Part shown: piece after piece, positions 10,903 to 20,870 of the stretch
Layout of the letters: the number at the start of each line of letters is the position of its first letter
How positions within the stretch are numbered: position 1 is the first letter of the stretch
Assembly: GCF_910592395.1 (NCBI RefSeq)
Contig: NC_088323.1
Span: 8,186,001 to 8,250,000 of the forward strand
From: Lineus longissimus
Taxonomy: Eukaryota > Nemertea > Pilidiophora > Heteronemertea > Lineidae
Length of the DNA stretch: 64,000 bases
Direction of reading: 5' to 3'
Position numbers and translations under genes: made by a program
The notes under the pieces: model-generated
The model's database searches: none
Told to the model about the DNA's origin: nothing
Seen by the model: only the letters and a program-made list of their open reading frames with translations

Positions 10903-11949
10903 TCTTTCGTCGAAAATGCCAAGAAATTATGAAAAACTGATGAAAACATGTGAAAAACTAAGTGAAATGTCAAATGAACTGTCAGACAGAACACGTGCAG
11001 GAAGTAAGTTGTGCGCATGCGCGTGCGTGTCCCTTTACATGAGCAGCCAATCAGCGCCACCGCACACTTCGGATTCTACGTCGGAGCCAATCAGATCACT
11101 CGGAACATTCCGGAACGCTAATGAATTCATATTTGGGCAAAGAACGCCTCCAGGTTTGGGGTTTTCCCGTGAAAGACGTCATAGATACTCTATTTATGAT
11201 AGGGGATTCCAATAGTTGAGGTCAAGACCTTTCTGGTGATGGGTGGAACATTCATCAAGTCGCACTCGGTCGAGTTGAAAACATCGATGAAAATGTGTAA
11301 ATAAACGACAATTTTTCCTACAAAAGATGCTTTCTTCTCAAAAACAAATAAAGAAGGTTTCCTAAAATGCTTTTTTTATTGGGAAAGAGGGTTATTTCGT
11401 CCAAAAATCTCTTTGAACATGATAGATTCCAAATCCGACTAAATCTCATTTTTGATATCGCACAAAAATCGCGACTTTTTTGCAAATAAGCTCCGACCCG
11501 TGTCCTGCCTTAAATGCTGAAGCATTGAACTTGACATTTAGTACACATTACTCCCTCTGACACCGAATTTCGGTCCGATCTGATTTTCAACTTTGCCACC
11601 AGGGGGCCAAAACTGGAAAAAGTACAAAGTGCAATATCACGCTTATTAGTGACTTGTTTTAAATGATATTTAGTGACTTGTTTTCGATGATATTTTTATG
11701 GTAGGTAATCCAAGCAACGATACATCACATGTCATACCGTCTTATGTTTGACCTATATACTATTCATGTAGCATGTTTCTTAACCATGATGAATTCCTAA
11801 CCACCAAATATCTAGACGGTGAGCACAATGGCCCTAGGCCGTTTTATTTAATTTGGTAGGCGGCCATCTTGGAAATCATATTTTGCTATTTTAAATCCTT
11901 TGGCCTCTTGTTGCCTCTGGCAAGCTAAAACAATACTGCAGTTTTTAAT

Positions 11950-12275
11950 ACACAACAAGGGGGCTGCACCGACATCTTCTTCATTGAATAGCACGGAAGA
12001 CTTCTTTGTGGCTCAAAGTTTATTTCAGAAGGCAGAATGGCAGCACTTCTGCCCTTGGTGAGGGTTCTGACTCAGGCAGTCGGCACTAAACGGGACCGAA
12101 GTCTTGGATAGGCTAGGCAACCTTGAGTGAGCCAGAACTGACTGATATGCATTGAAAAATCACTGGTATATATACAGAAATTGGGCCCAGCCTAACGTTC
12201 CCTGAGTCGAGCCTGCACCAAAGCTATACATGAGGTTGTAAATCATACATAAACTACATATTCTAAATCATGAAA
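11950..12275 (-). repeat. LTR-like direct repeat, copy 1
   Basis: Read on the minus strand, this unit follows a purine tract (GGGATGGGGGAA, within the last codons of the adjoining ORF). It then has a TATATATA box near 12170, an AATAAA near 12012 and an end near GAAGATGTC. That order is what an LTR shows. A second copy, about 90% alike by eye, lies at 14036-14235 plus 23506-23640. No autonomous polymerase is associated, so the LTR reading is an inference from layout. Confidence 0.6.
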
Positions 12276-12671
12276 TCAAAGAAATATTTCCCCCATCCCA
12301 AGGTTATGTAACGGCAACAGGTGTCCTTCGATGAGGTCTTCTGCACTGCCATAGTCCAATAGTTCTTTCCCTGCCGGAAGACATGCTTTCTTTACAACTG
12401 CGGGAATCAAGGGTTGTCGGATATCTGCTACAGCCACCTCATATGAACATTGAGATCCTCTGAAATATGTTGACCATGAGTGTGGAAATGTTATTTCTAC
12501 GAGAGCTACTTCAACTTCGCCGGGTATTAAACTCACGTCTGTAGGTTTCGGCAATCGAATCACAAATTTATTCGCTTTATTGGCAGGAAATCCTGCGGGT
12601 ACGGGTGTATTCGACGGGCAGACTACGAATCCGACATAGGTCACATTATGCGGGTCCACTCGAGAGGTCAT
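12276..12671 (-). CDS. Virus-like structural-type protein, 131 aa
   Basis: The ORF is intact and its stop overlaps the purine tract before the LTR-like repeat. It contains FVIRLPKPTDVSLIPGEVEV followed by ALVEITFPHSWS. This arrangement, a short N-terminus then a 'leaves X alone or with Pro, adds value, valued E-I-x-F/Y-P-H-S/T-W' segment, recalls proteins I know as widespread neighbours of F54H12.2-like genes in invertebrate genomes. Those are thought to derive from virus-like elements. No signal peptide or membrane segment is seen. A structural role is inference; a lineage-specific host protein is possible. Confidence 0.45.
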   Translation of the reverse strand: MTSRVDPHNVTYVGFVVCPSNTPVPAGFPANKANKFVIRLPKPTDVSLIPGEVEVALVEITFPHSWSTYFRGSQCSYEVAVADIRQPLIPAVVKKACLPAGKELLDYGSAEDLIEGHLLPLHNLGMGEIFL

Positions 12672-12994
12672 AATTCTAGATGCTCAGCTTTGAGGTGTTC
12701 ATTATACTAGTTGTAATCACATGGGGCTTTTGCATTAGACCTTTTAGCCGTTTGGAGAAAGAAATTATGAAACAAACAAAAAACCACGAGATACTCGCGG
12801 ATAAAGAAGCACATGCTTTTATTATTCTTTCAAAGCACCCTTCGATCTTACAGCGTTGATGGCCAGCCGTGGACCAGTTGATAGTATAAGTACGCGGCGC
12901 GGGATATTTCTAAATGGACAAGAAAACACTCGAGCTTTTGTAACGAGTCACGACAAACGATTTGGAACAAATTCCGGCGAACGTTGCACCTCGA

Positions 12995-13804
12995 TTATTG
13001 TACTTTAGTCGACTGCGGCTCGCTTTGAGTTGGACTATACAGAAATATTTCCTTTATCGCCCGGAAAGTGCAAAAATCTAGAATATCCTCCCCGTCGTGT
13101 CGGTCCATGCCCCAAGACCGAGCGTTATCTCCGAATACTCTTTCTAAAACATTGATACAGGGGCTTTCCGGGTCGCATGCCCGACAGAGATGACATTTTC
13201 GTAAGACCTCCGAAATGATTTTAGGCCTGGCCAGAGTACAAGTACAGACCGACGACGATGCAGCAACCGGTCGGTAATGGAGCCGAGGTGCAGGTCTAAT
13301 TCTTCGCCATTTTCGGGTATCCATGGCGGGTCCCGCATGGAGATATTTGCTCTCGAGAATGACTGTCTGAATGTCAGTTCTACTTTGAATTTTTCATTGC
13401 AGACTAGCGTCCATATCGCCCACACAGAAATTAAGTGTGCCTGCTTCTGATAGGCTATAGTGTGTTCGAACACTGACAGGAATAAGATTAGCTTCCTCTA
13501 AATCGAAATAAACATAGTCTTTTTCAGCTGACAATTCTTCTCGGATTTTGGTTAGGATGTCATGATACTCGCTCTGAACATGAGGATCCAATTTGGCCCA
13601 TTGGGCCAAAGCGTACAAGTATAGGTAATAATCATAAGTAGCACCATTAGCCAATGTTAGTTCACAATTGTAAAGGAACAGATCTCGGGCTGTAGTTTTG
13701 CGATCAATCAGAAAGATCTTGGCTGCGTTGCCCCCGGCATGATGAGGGGATATGTCCCCATTTGCAGTAAAATACGCCATTTGCCGGTTCTCGAACACGC
13801 ACAC
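12995..13804 (-). pseudogene. Unrecognised virus-like ORF broken by frameshifts
   Basis: Three minus-strand reading frames follow one another: 13804-13394 (136 aa, with YFTANGDISPHHAGGNAA and DYYLYLYALAQWAKLD), then 13473-13144, then 13324-12995 (ending in IFLYSPTQSEPQS). They overlap at their ends, which suggests one longer protein with two frame changes. I do not recognise a family. The block sits between the two LTR-like repeats, upstream of the 131-aa ORF, and reads the same way, so both probably belong to one element. Confidence 0.4.
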
Positions 13805-14553
13805 TATACTTGTATTAGAATGCTTGGAAGGGGAGAGGAGTCACATAACAGAAAGTGTATGTCTCAGCTATTCTCCAGCAACGTTTCAAACTAGACAATG
13901 AATTGAAAGTACACCTTTCTGTCGTCTTTCGCAAGCAATACGTACAGTACATTTAATATTAAAAACCAGTCGAACTGAATCCCTTCTCAGCCCTATTGGT
14001 TGGCTCTAAATCACGCCTCTGTTCCCAGTAATACGCAACCGCGGGACTGAGTTGACATCTTCCTCATTGACTAGCGCGGAAGACTTCTTTCTGGTACAAC
14101 GTTTATTTAGAAGGCAGAATGGCAGCACTTCTGACCTTGGGGAGGGTTCTGACTCAGGCAGTCGGCACTAAACGGGACCGAAGTCTTGGATAGGCAAGGC
14201 AACCTTGAGTGAGACAGAACTGACTGACTTGCAGTAGTAGTAGTTAAGTGTTTATTGCTAGACCCTTTTGAATATTACATTCCTTTCAGGCGTCTACACG
14301 ATAATATGATTACAAGAGATAAGATGCGAGATTACAATGATTGGTTACATGTTGTTGGAATTTTTTAAAACAATTACATTTAACAGTTTAAGAAGAACGA
14401 AAATAACAAAAGTGACAAATATTTACAATAGCATAAAATAATGGGGTGACATGATGGTACAGTGATATTAGTTATTACACATGATGAGTGTTTAGAGGGC
14501 CGAAGCCCTGAGAATTAGAGTACAATAATTACAAGAAGGCAGGTAAGTAGAGT

Positions 14554-14711
14554 TTATAAGTGCAAAGTCTTAACAATTGGTGTGGAGTAGAGCGCATTCC
14601 TTTTGCTAATTGGCATTTTAGCTTTGGCCAAGTCAATAAGATTTCGGATGCTAGGTGCACAATTGTCATTGTTAATGTACTTAGTTGCCAGTGTTTCGAT
14701 ACGAGACCTTG
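14554..14711 (-). pseudogene. LINE ORF C-terminus, beyond the inserted transposon
   Basis: The minus-strand frame reads SRIETLATKYINNDN and ends IVKTLHL at a stop at 14554. It is in register with the RT frame ending at 20871 once the insert and one TTG copy are discounted. This shows that the insert entered coding sequence precisely. The C-terminus has no zinc-knuckle motif. Confidence 0.75.
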
Positions 14712-15145
14712 TAGTAGGGTCAATATATGGTTTGACCCCCAACAAATTGCAACAAAACGTTTTTTAATGGTTTTGGGTACTATTGATAGTCCAAAACAAC
14801 ATACTAAAAGTCTAGAGAAATCTGGGCCCCGGAAAGCTGTTTTTTTCAAGATGGCGTCCAAGATGGCCGCCGTAACCCTTAAGTGACCATATCTCCTTTA
14901 TTATTCATGCTAGAGTCATGATTTTGATGTCTATACCCAGGTTTGAGGGGTCAAGGAACACATTAAGACCATCAGAAATAACATGAAATGATTGGTTCAG
15001 CAAGAAATCCAAAATGGCGTCCAAGATGGCCGCCGCAATGAGAAAATGTCTGTATCTCCCTTAATATTCACCCAATAGTCTTGATTTTGGTGTCTTTCCA
15101 TAGGTTTAAGGGGTCAAGGAAACCAATAAGAGTATCAAAAATTAT
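14712..15145. repeat. Left terminal inverted repeat of the Academ-like element
   Basis: It matches the complement of 20430-20870. Subterminal blocks of about 130 bases recur (an AAGATGGC motif, then a stretch with TCAAGGAA). These are possible transposase-binding sites. A third related block at about 15150-15190 lies beyond the inverted match. Confidence 0.75.
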
Positions 15146-15364
15146 ATTATAGTTCACATTGAAATGGCTGCCAAGATGGCCATCTCAGCAATTGAGTGTT
15201 CATGATATATTCACGCAAATGGAGGCATGTTTGTGGTGTCAATCTCTCCAGGTTTTAGGGATGAAAAAGATGTTAGAGCCATATAGAAATTACATGCTAT
15301 GGTTTGGTCATTTAGAAATGTAAGCATGGATCTAAAAGACACATTTTATCATGGGTCAATTGGT

Positions 15365-18300
15365 TTATTTATCGTCCTCTTCCTCGTTTTCCTCCGTTAA
15401 TGTCTGGTTATATGGATTGTTGCACATGTCTAGCTGGCACGGTCCACAAGCTGGCGTACATGGTAGATTGTATCCTCTACAGCTGCATCTTTGACTGCTG
15501 CAGGCTGTAGTGCAGTTGCAGTGAACCATCTTGAGAAGGTTATCAGGAGCTGCATTCATGTCACTTTCGACTGGAACAAACTGACCACCTTCAAGTTTCC
15601 AGCCCCACTCACAAGCGTCCATATCCTTGTCTTGTCCCATCCAAACCATTGTTTGATAGTACACTCTCATGCTATGAAATTTTGTTGCAGCTGCAGTTGG
15701 AGGTAGGCGCTCAGGCGTGACAAACGATTGGGAAGATACCACTTTCTTACTGAACATTCTGTACCTTAATGATGCAAGGGAGTCAGTTGCCTTGCCTCCA
15801 CAGATTACCGCCATTGCTTGACAGCCCTTGCCCTCGATCAGAGCTGCAGTCTGTTTTGGTTGAACAAATGTATTTGCACAGGCCTTGAGTGTGGTGTCGC
15901 CTTTAACAACCTTCTGAAAAACGGCCTTTTTACCAACGCCGAAGATTCTTGATGTTGAGTCACATCCACTGTACGCATGTATGAAGAGTAATTGAGAACA
16001 CAACTCGTCCCCCAGAATTGTCTTTAGCTGGTTGATATGGTATGGCGCACTCGCATTTGCTTTGTCTGATCGGAAATACAGGTCCTTGTCGGTAGCTTTT
16101 GCGTAAAAGAGAAGCAGAACCAGAAGATCAGTATCTTCTCCAATCAGTGTTGTAGAACGAGTTACAGAGGACTGAACAGCAGCTTTAACAATTTCAACAT
16201 CGGCATCTCCTGGTGCATTGATCACGTCACAGCCTTTCTCACGAATTTTCTGACTTATCAGATCAATCATTTTCTGCTTGTTGCAGTCCCTAGAAAGAAA
16301 GTCCTCTTTCTTTCCAGAAAAGACAGTATCCTGGGTGAAGCTAACAACTGGATGCACGTTCTTGCCTCGCCTTTGATGCGTGTTGTCCTTGATAGCCGGA
16401 CCATCCAAATACCCATCAAATACAACCGTTGCAATGGAATAACGACGAACAGTGAAGTCAGCATAAGATTGAGCGATTGAGCCATATGTTTCTCCTCGAT
16501 TCCATGGCAAGCGCTGCAGTAAGGACCCTCCATCCAGGACGTAATGTTCTGTTTCAGGTGGAGGTTTCTCAGAGGATGCGGATGTTTCCTGGGGTTGAAC
16601 TTTGGCATGGTCTGCAATAGCATGGGCAAGCTGGGGCTTGTCAGGTTTGCGAAGTACTTTTCTTGCGTCAAAAAGAGCTGGAGGAAAGGGACTGAGTTCA
16701 TATTGCATAACGTCTTCCAGTGACAGAGAACCTGTCTTTGAAACAACCAGAAAGCGTTGAAATAACAAACCAGGCTCAATGGCTCTATCAGTAGATACCT
16801 TCACTGACGTAATGGTACCAAGTGTCCTTGCTTTATCCTTTCGCTTAAAACCTATTGAGAACACTGGCTGGCCTATCATTGTTTCTATAATTTTCTCTCC
16901 GACTGATCTAAACTCATGAACATTCACATCTGCGTCTGCCACAACTCCGTTGATGATGTTTCTCAATGTTGGATCTTGGGCAAAGGGGGAGCAACTGGAT
17001 AACTTTGTGTTCAACTTGAGTAAATCAGATGCATCTCTTTTCATTCTTGATTGTGTAGCTTCCTTGTGTTGTTCACTTGTGGTGTAGGATAGCTCAGTGA
17101 ATTCCTGCATGGCATAGTTGTACTCCGATGTGATTGGGGTTGACATTGTCCATAATGCGCGCTGTTCCTCTGTCATGCCACTTCCACGTGTAAGACCTCC
17201 AGGAGTCTTTAGCGATCTCATCAAGCTTTGCTCTATCACAAGGTCAGCACTGAGACCCGCCCAGAACTTATTGGTGCGACGGATGACATGGCAGCCATGT
17301 TCAAACTGCAAAAATAAATCTGGGTGCCGAGACTGGAGTTGGTTCATTTCTTGGACATAGTAGTATGCTGTTTTCAGATAGTTGAAATGTCCTGCGGCAG
17401 CAAATATAGGCAAGCAGTCCGAAACTGCCCGAAGGTGCATCTGCCAAGAGCCCGTTCGATCTGCTTTGATCAGAGACCTTGCAACCTGAATTATTGTTTG
17501 ATAGTTCAACCACAGTTGACTGGTCTTTGACCTCGAAGAAAGCTGGGCTTTCTTCCTTTCAATTGCTTCTGCCATACTAGAAAGAGCGTCAGATATCGCA
17601 GCACCATCCAATGTGGTCTCACCATTTACCAATGATGAGTACATTTCTTCAGCTTCATCCACGAGGAGACTTAGTTCTGGCTGTTCCTCAAGCACTTCAG
17701 AGATTATCATTTCGTTGAGACACTTGTTTACTAGTAGATGACCGCGGAAAGCCCGTTGGACAGATTTGCCAGTCATCATATGCACCACTGCATTTTCCCC
17801 ATAAACCTCCTCCAGAATCGTTTTCAGGCCCGTTCCTGCCATGAGGGTACCAATTGCTCCAAGTACGTTCATGAAGGTGTGGAAGCACCCAAGCATAAGT
17901 ACAGTTGATTTCAGATGACTAGTCTCTGGTGCATTTGCAATAATCTCAGCAGCTTTCCAGTACAACGGCTGATCGAATGTGATCACTGGTGGGACATGAT
18001 GCTTGAAGGCGATGTTGTGGACAAATTCCAATGTTGACAGGAGGCATGTTTTGTCCCCAGAGTACATGTCGATCATGGGCAGATACACAATCGATGACTT
18101 ACCGGGATGTTCTTTACCTCTGTAAAGGATATGCATCATACCTTGCCAATTCGGCAGATTCTCTTTGAAACTACATGAAAGTTCCCACAAGATGTCAATC
18201 CTTTTGTCACAATCAGGCAATGGGGGGAGTTCTTGAAATACAATATCACGGCGGGTTTTGTTAGCAAAGCGGTAATCTATGATGGGAATCCTTGTCTTCT

Positions 18301-19801
18301 CAGTGACGTTGATTTGCGATATCTTTTTCCTCGAGATCACCCGAGTGGCTTTCCGTCCTGGCGTCAATGCAGCGATTATACCCATTCCGTGAAAGGTCCC
18401 TTTTCCATCCAATGTCAAAAGATTGTGATCTACGTTATCAGCTGCAAATAGCAATGTCATACCAAGTAGGTCTATCTCCTCCGAAATAATGGTGTCGGGA
18501 GCGACAGAATCAGCAGCATTAAGTTCAAATCTTTGGACTTCCCCATATGAAGAACAAAACCCCATTTCATGAAGACTGTCAATCAGAAATCTTGACCGAT
18601 ACATATGATGTCCCTGTACAGCAAGACCTAACTGCACTGGTGCGATTACAGCTCGAGGCCGTATTGCCTGAACGATAGCTTGACCAATGCTGGCCACTTT
18701 GCGATTCGTATCTTTTCCGACAAACAAGGCAGATAACAACGAGCGCAGGGTTTCTGGCAAGAAATTAAGAGCAGCAGCTAGTTTAAGACTATCTGCACTT
18801 GGGTACTGATCAGTCACAGATTCAACATTGGTTTTGACATCACTTTTAATTAGCCGCGCTGCCGTGTCTATAATGTGTCTTTTCTGTGATTCTTCGTCTT
18901 CCCCTTGCCTATTGATGTTAAAGTATGACCTCAAAATTTGAGATGTTCTCTCCTTCATTGTAACAATGTCATGAAGGCCTTCGCCTTCAGCAATATAGAT
19001 AGAGTCACCATATCGTTTCTGTAATTGTCCCTTCAGATAGAAAGAACTGTAAGGTTCACTATCAGAATTGGCTAAAAACTCCTTCATTTTAGCCCTGAGA
19101 TCTGACACGGTTAATTGTTCCTCATCGTTCTGTTCAAGATAATGACACATCTGTATAAACGCCTGGCCCATGTCCTCATCCTTCGGTCTTCCAGATTTTC
19201 TACGCTTTGGATGACTCGGACCGCTTTCAGTAGCAGCAGCATACTGCAAGGGTTTGTTCAGTCCTGTTCTGAAGTTGTTACAACACGAACGATGGTAAAT
19301 ACAGTCTGCAGCATGCAGGTCACCACCGTAATATTCAATCCGACCTTTCACAATGAACGACCAATCGTCTCGGCGACTCTCACAACTTTCAGATATAGTC
19401 TTTGTAAAAATGTCTGTTTTAACGTGACTGTAGTTGGACGTATCAGTTGCCACTCGAATTCCACAAAAAAGACAATCATTTTTACTGTCAAAAATACCTT
19501 CAGATGCACGAGCACTTCGTTTCCTTTTTACATGAGATTTGCCTCTTTCTTTCTTCTTTTGTAGCCTAATGTCTTCTGGGTTGACAAAGCGTTTACGACA
19601 ATCAATGTGTACTTGTTGCCCTTCTTCTGCATTGATGTTACTGCCTCTACTGGTACTAGCAGCATTTATGCTAGCAGCTCCCTTTTCACCAAGTTTGGCA
19701 CATTTTTTGCGGTCTGTCGCTTCTTGGTTACAAATAGGGCAGAGGTCTAGGTCTGCACAATCAATACCTGCAAGAAAAGCAGGAGACTTACTGAAGTGCA
19801 A
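15365..19801 (-). CDS. Academ-like transposase with XPG-like nuclease and CXC domain, 1478 aa
   Basis: The N-terminus has paired cysteines (LCPICN, then CLFCGIRV near residue 110). A DDE-like core is suggested by Asp in LLFAADNVDHN (about 450), Asp in VITFDQPLYW (about 610), then GCFHTFMNVLG and LEEVYGE. Residues about 1120-1290 resemble a FEN/XPG nuclease: VVFDGYLDGPAIKD, GDADVEIV, GEDTDLLVLLL, and SGCDSTSRIFGVGKK as the helix-hairpin region. The last 60 residues are a CXC (tesmin/TSO1-like) cluster with CNCTTACSSQRCSC and CTPACGPCQLDMC, a likely zinc-dependent DNA-binding module. No stop or frameshift is present. Catalytic assignments are by eye; the domain order is the strong evidence. Confidence 0.75.
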   Translation of the reverse strand: MHFSKSPAFLAGIDCADLDLCPICNQEATDRKKCAKLGEKGAASINAASTSRGSNINAEEGQQVHIDCRKRFVNPEDIRLQKKKERGKSHVKRKRSARASEGIFDSKNDCLFCGIRVATDTSNYSHVKTDIFTKTISESCESRRDDWSFIVKGRIEYYGGDLHAADCIYHRSCCNNFRTGLNKPLQYAAATESGPSHPKRRKSGRPKDEDMGQAFIQMCHYLEQNDEEQLTVSDLRAKMKEFLANSDSEPYSSFYLKGQLQKRYGDSIYIAEGEGLHDIVTMKERTSQILRSYFNINRQGEDEESQKRHIIDTAARLIKSDVKTNVESVTDQYPSADSLKLAAALNFLPETLRSLLSALFVGKDTNRKVASIGQAIVQAIRPRAVIAPVQLGLAVQGHHMYRSRFLIDSLHEMGFCSSYGEVQRFELNAADSVAPDTIISEEIDLLGMTLLFAADNVDHNLLTLDGKGTFHGMGIIAALTPGRKATRVISRKKISQINVTEKTRIPIIDYRFANKTRRDIVFQELPPLPDCDKRIDILWELSCSFKENLPNWQGMMHILYRGKEHPGKSSIVYLPMIDMYSGDKTCLLSTLEFVHNIAFKHHVPPVITFDQPLYWKAAEIIANAPETSHLKSTVLMLGCFHTFMNVLGAIGTLMAGTGLKTILEEVYGENAVVHMMTGKSVQRAFRGHLLVNKCLNEMIISEVLEEQPELSLLVDEAEEMYSSLVNGETTLDGAAISDALSSMAEAIERKKAQLSSRSKTSQLWLNYQTIIQVARSLIKADRTGSWQMHLRAVSDCLPIFAAAGHFNYLKTAYYYVQEMNQLQSRHPDLFLQFEHGCHVIRRTNKFWAGLSADLVIEQSLMRSLKTPGGLTRGSGMTEEQRALWTMSTPITSEYNYAMQEFTELSYTTSEQHKEATQSRMKRDASDLLKLNTKLSSCSPFAQDPTLRNIINGVVADADVNVHEFRSVGEKIIETMIGQPVFSIGFKRKDKARTLGTITSVKVSTDRAIEPGLLFQRFLVVSKTGSLSLEDVMQYELSPFPPALFDARKVLRKPDKPQLAHAIADHAKVQPQETSASSEKPPPETEHYVLDGGSLLQRLPWNRGETYGSIAQSYADFTVRRYSIATVVFDGYLDGPAIKDNTHQRRGKNVHPVVSFTQDTVFSGKKEDFLSRDCNKQKMIDLISQKIREKGCDVINAPGDADVEIVKAAVQSSVTRSTTLIGEDTDLLVLLLFYAKATDKDLYFRSDKANASAPYHINQLKTILGDELCSQLLFIHAYSGCDSTSRIFGVGKKAVFQKVVKGDTTLKACANTFVQPKQTAALIEGKGCQAMAVICGGKATDSLASLRYRMFSKKVVSSQSFVTPERLPPTAAATKFHSMRVYYQTMVWMGQDKDMDACEWGWKLEGGQFVPVESDMNAAPDNLLKMVHCNCTTACSSQRCSCRGYNLPCTPACGPCQLDMCNNPYNQTLTEENEEEDDK

Positions 19802-20429
19802 ATCATCAGGCCTGCTAACATACTTAATTTCCTAGTAAAACATTTCATTGCCAGGTGTCAGTATCTTATCAGTTACTAGTACTAATTATGACTCATCCAG
19901 CATGATGACCTCCTGCTCATTTTAGTACACCTATGCTATGTAGGCCATGTACACCATGTAGGCTTTGTTTAGTGTATGGCTTCCCATTGCATCTTGAAAT
20001 ACATCCTTGGCTTAATAATGGTAGTCTACAAACCATTAATCTTGATAAAAAGAAGTATGATTTATTCACACTTACCTGACATGTTAAGTCTTATGCTTGA
20101 CTTATTTGGGATGCAGAACAAGTTAACTTTTTAAGTTGAAGATGTTCATTTTGAGAAAACCAGCATGGTCAAGAAAGATGGAAGATCTTTTTTTTTAAAA
20201 ACAGGAATAGATGGCAGCACCGCTCGAGGGTATGGAGTGCTTTAACAGTTTCTTTTGGCATGTTAAGCTGCTGGTAGGCAGTGATTAAAATGATTGGGTA
20301 CAAGATTTGATGACTTTCATTTGGGTTAGGTTTGGGCGAACCCCAATGCCATTTTCAGAATTATACCGTGCATGAAACAATCACATTCTTTTCAGAATTA
20401 GGTATGAAACAATTAGGCATACATTCTCT

Positions 20430-20870
20430 TATTTTAGATAGTTCCATTGGTTTCCTTAACCTCCAAAACCTAGGGACAGACACAAAAATCATGACTCTAT
20501 CATAGATAATAAGGGAGATACAGACATTTTCTCGTTGCGGCGGCCATCTTGGACGCCATTTTGGATTTCTTGCTGAACCAATCATTTCATGTTATTTCTG
20601 ATGGTCTTAATGTGTTCCTTGACCCCTCAAACCTGGGTATAGACATCAAAATCATGACTCTAGCATGAATAATAAAGGAGATATGGTCACTTAAGGGTTA
20701 CGGCGGCCATCTTGGACGCCATCTTGAAAAAAACAGCTTTCCGGGGCCCAGATTTCTCTAGACTTTTAGTATGTTGTTTTGGACTATCAATAGTACCCAA
20801 AACCATTAAAAAACGTTTTGTTGCAATTTGTTGTGGGTTAAGCTGTTTTTTTCATAAATTGACCCTACTA
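20430..20870. repeat. Right terminal inverted repeat of the Academ-like element
   Basis: This is the mirror of 14712-15145. The interval 19802-20429, between this repeat and the transposase start, is the presumed 5' region. Nothing else recognisable was seen there. Confidence 0.75.

Larger units (their letters stand above)
6735..11509 (-). mobile_element. TTAA-flanked DNA transposon (Kolobok/Mutator-like)
   Basis: TTAA is present at 6731-6734 and 11510-11513. The ends are inverted: GGGGGGACATGGGTCGGA at the left and, read from the right end inward, GGCAGGACACGGGTCGGA. The flanking GTC-rich repeat resumes after one TTAA, as expected for precise insertion. The 4775-base unit holds one transposase reading leftward, itself broken by a 1.1-kb insertion. 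TTAA target choice fits Kolobok. The transposase also carries features of the Mutator-like domain family (PF20700 as I recall it), so I leave the superfamily open. Confidence 0.8.
6261..11842 (+). mobile_element. GTC-rich non-coding repeat, split by a TTAA transposon
   Basis: The left part (6261-6734) starts TTTTGGCTCACTG and carries a CGTCGTCGT microsatellite. It continues with blocks such as GGCACGTTTCTTAAC, GGCCACCAGGGGGGC and TCACAGAGG. The right part (11510-11842) resumes with the expected next blocks, including TTTCGGTCCGATCTGATT and GGCCACCAGGGGGCC-like text, and ends GTGAGCACAATGGCCCTAG. The same block order is uninterrupted in the copy at 8416-9525, so this was one element before the 4.8-kb insertion. 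No protein is encoded. Confidence 0.75.
14712..20870 (-). mobile_element. Academ-like DNA transposon with 430-bp TIRs
   Basis: The ends are inverted: TAGTAGGGTCAAT at 14712 and its complement ATTGACCCTACTA ending at 20870. A 3-bp TTG duplication lies at 14709-14711 and 20871-20873. Inverted similarity continues inward for about 430 bases (to about 15145 and 20430) and includes repeated AAGATGGCGTCC and AAGATGGCCGCC motifs. The single 1478-codon ORF inside carries a nuclease-like region and a cysteine cluster. A 3-bp duplication and an XPG-type nuclease match what I know of Academ. The ORF is uninterrupted, so this may be young and potentially active. Confidence 0.75.

Noticed and set aside
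14036-14235. Independent SINE next to the LINE tail
   Set aside because: It matches the left half of the LTR-like unit at 11950 and continues at 23506 after the LINE, so it is part of the split repeat.
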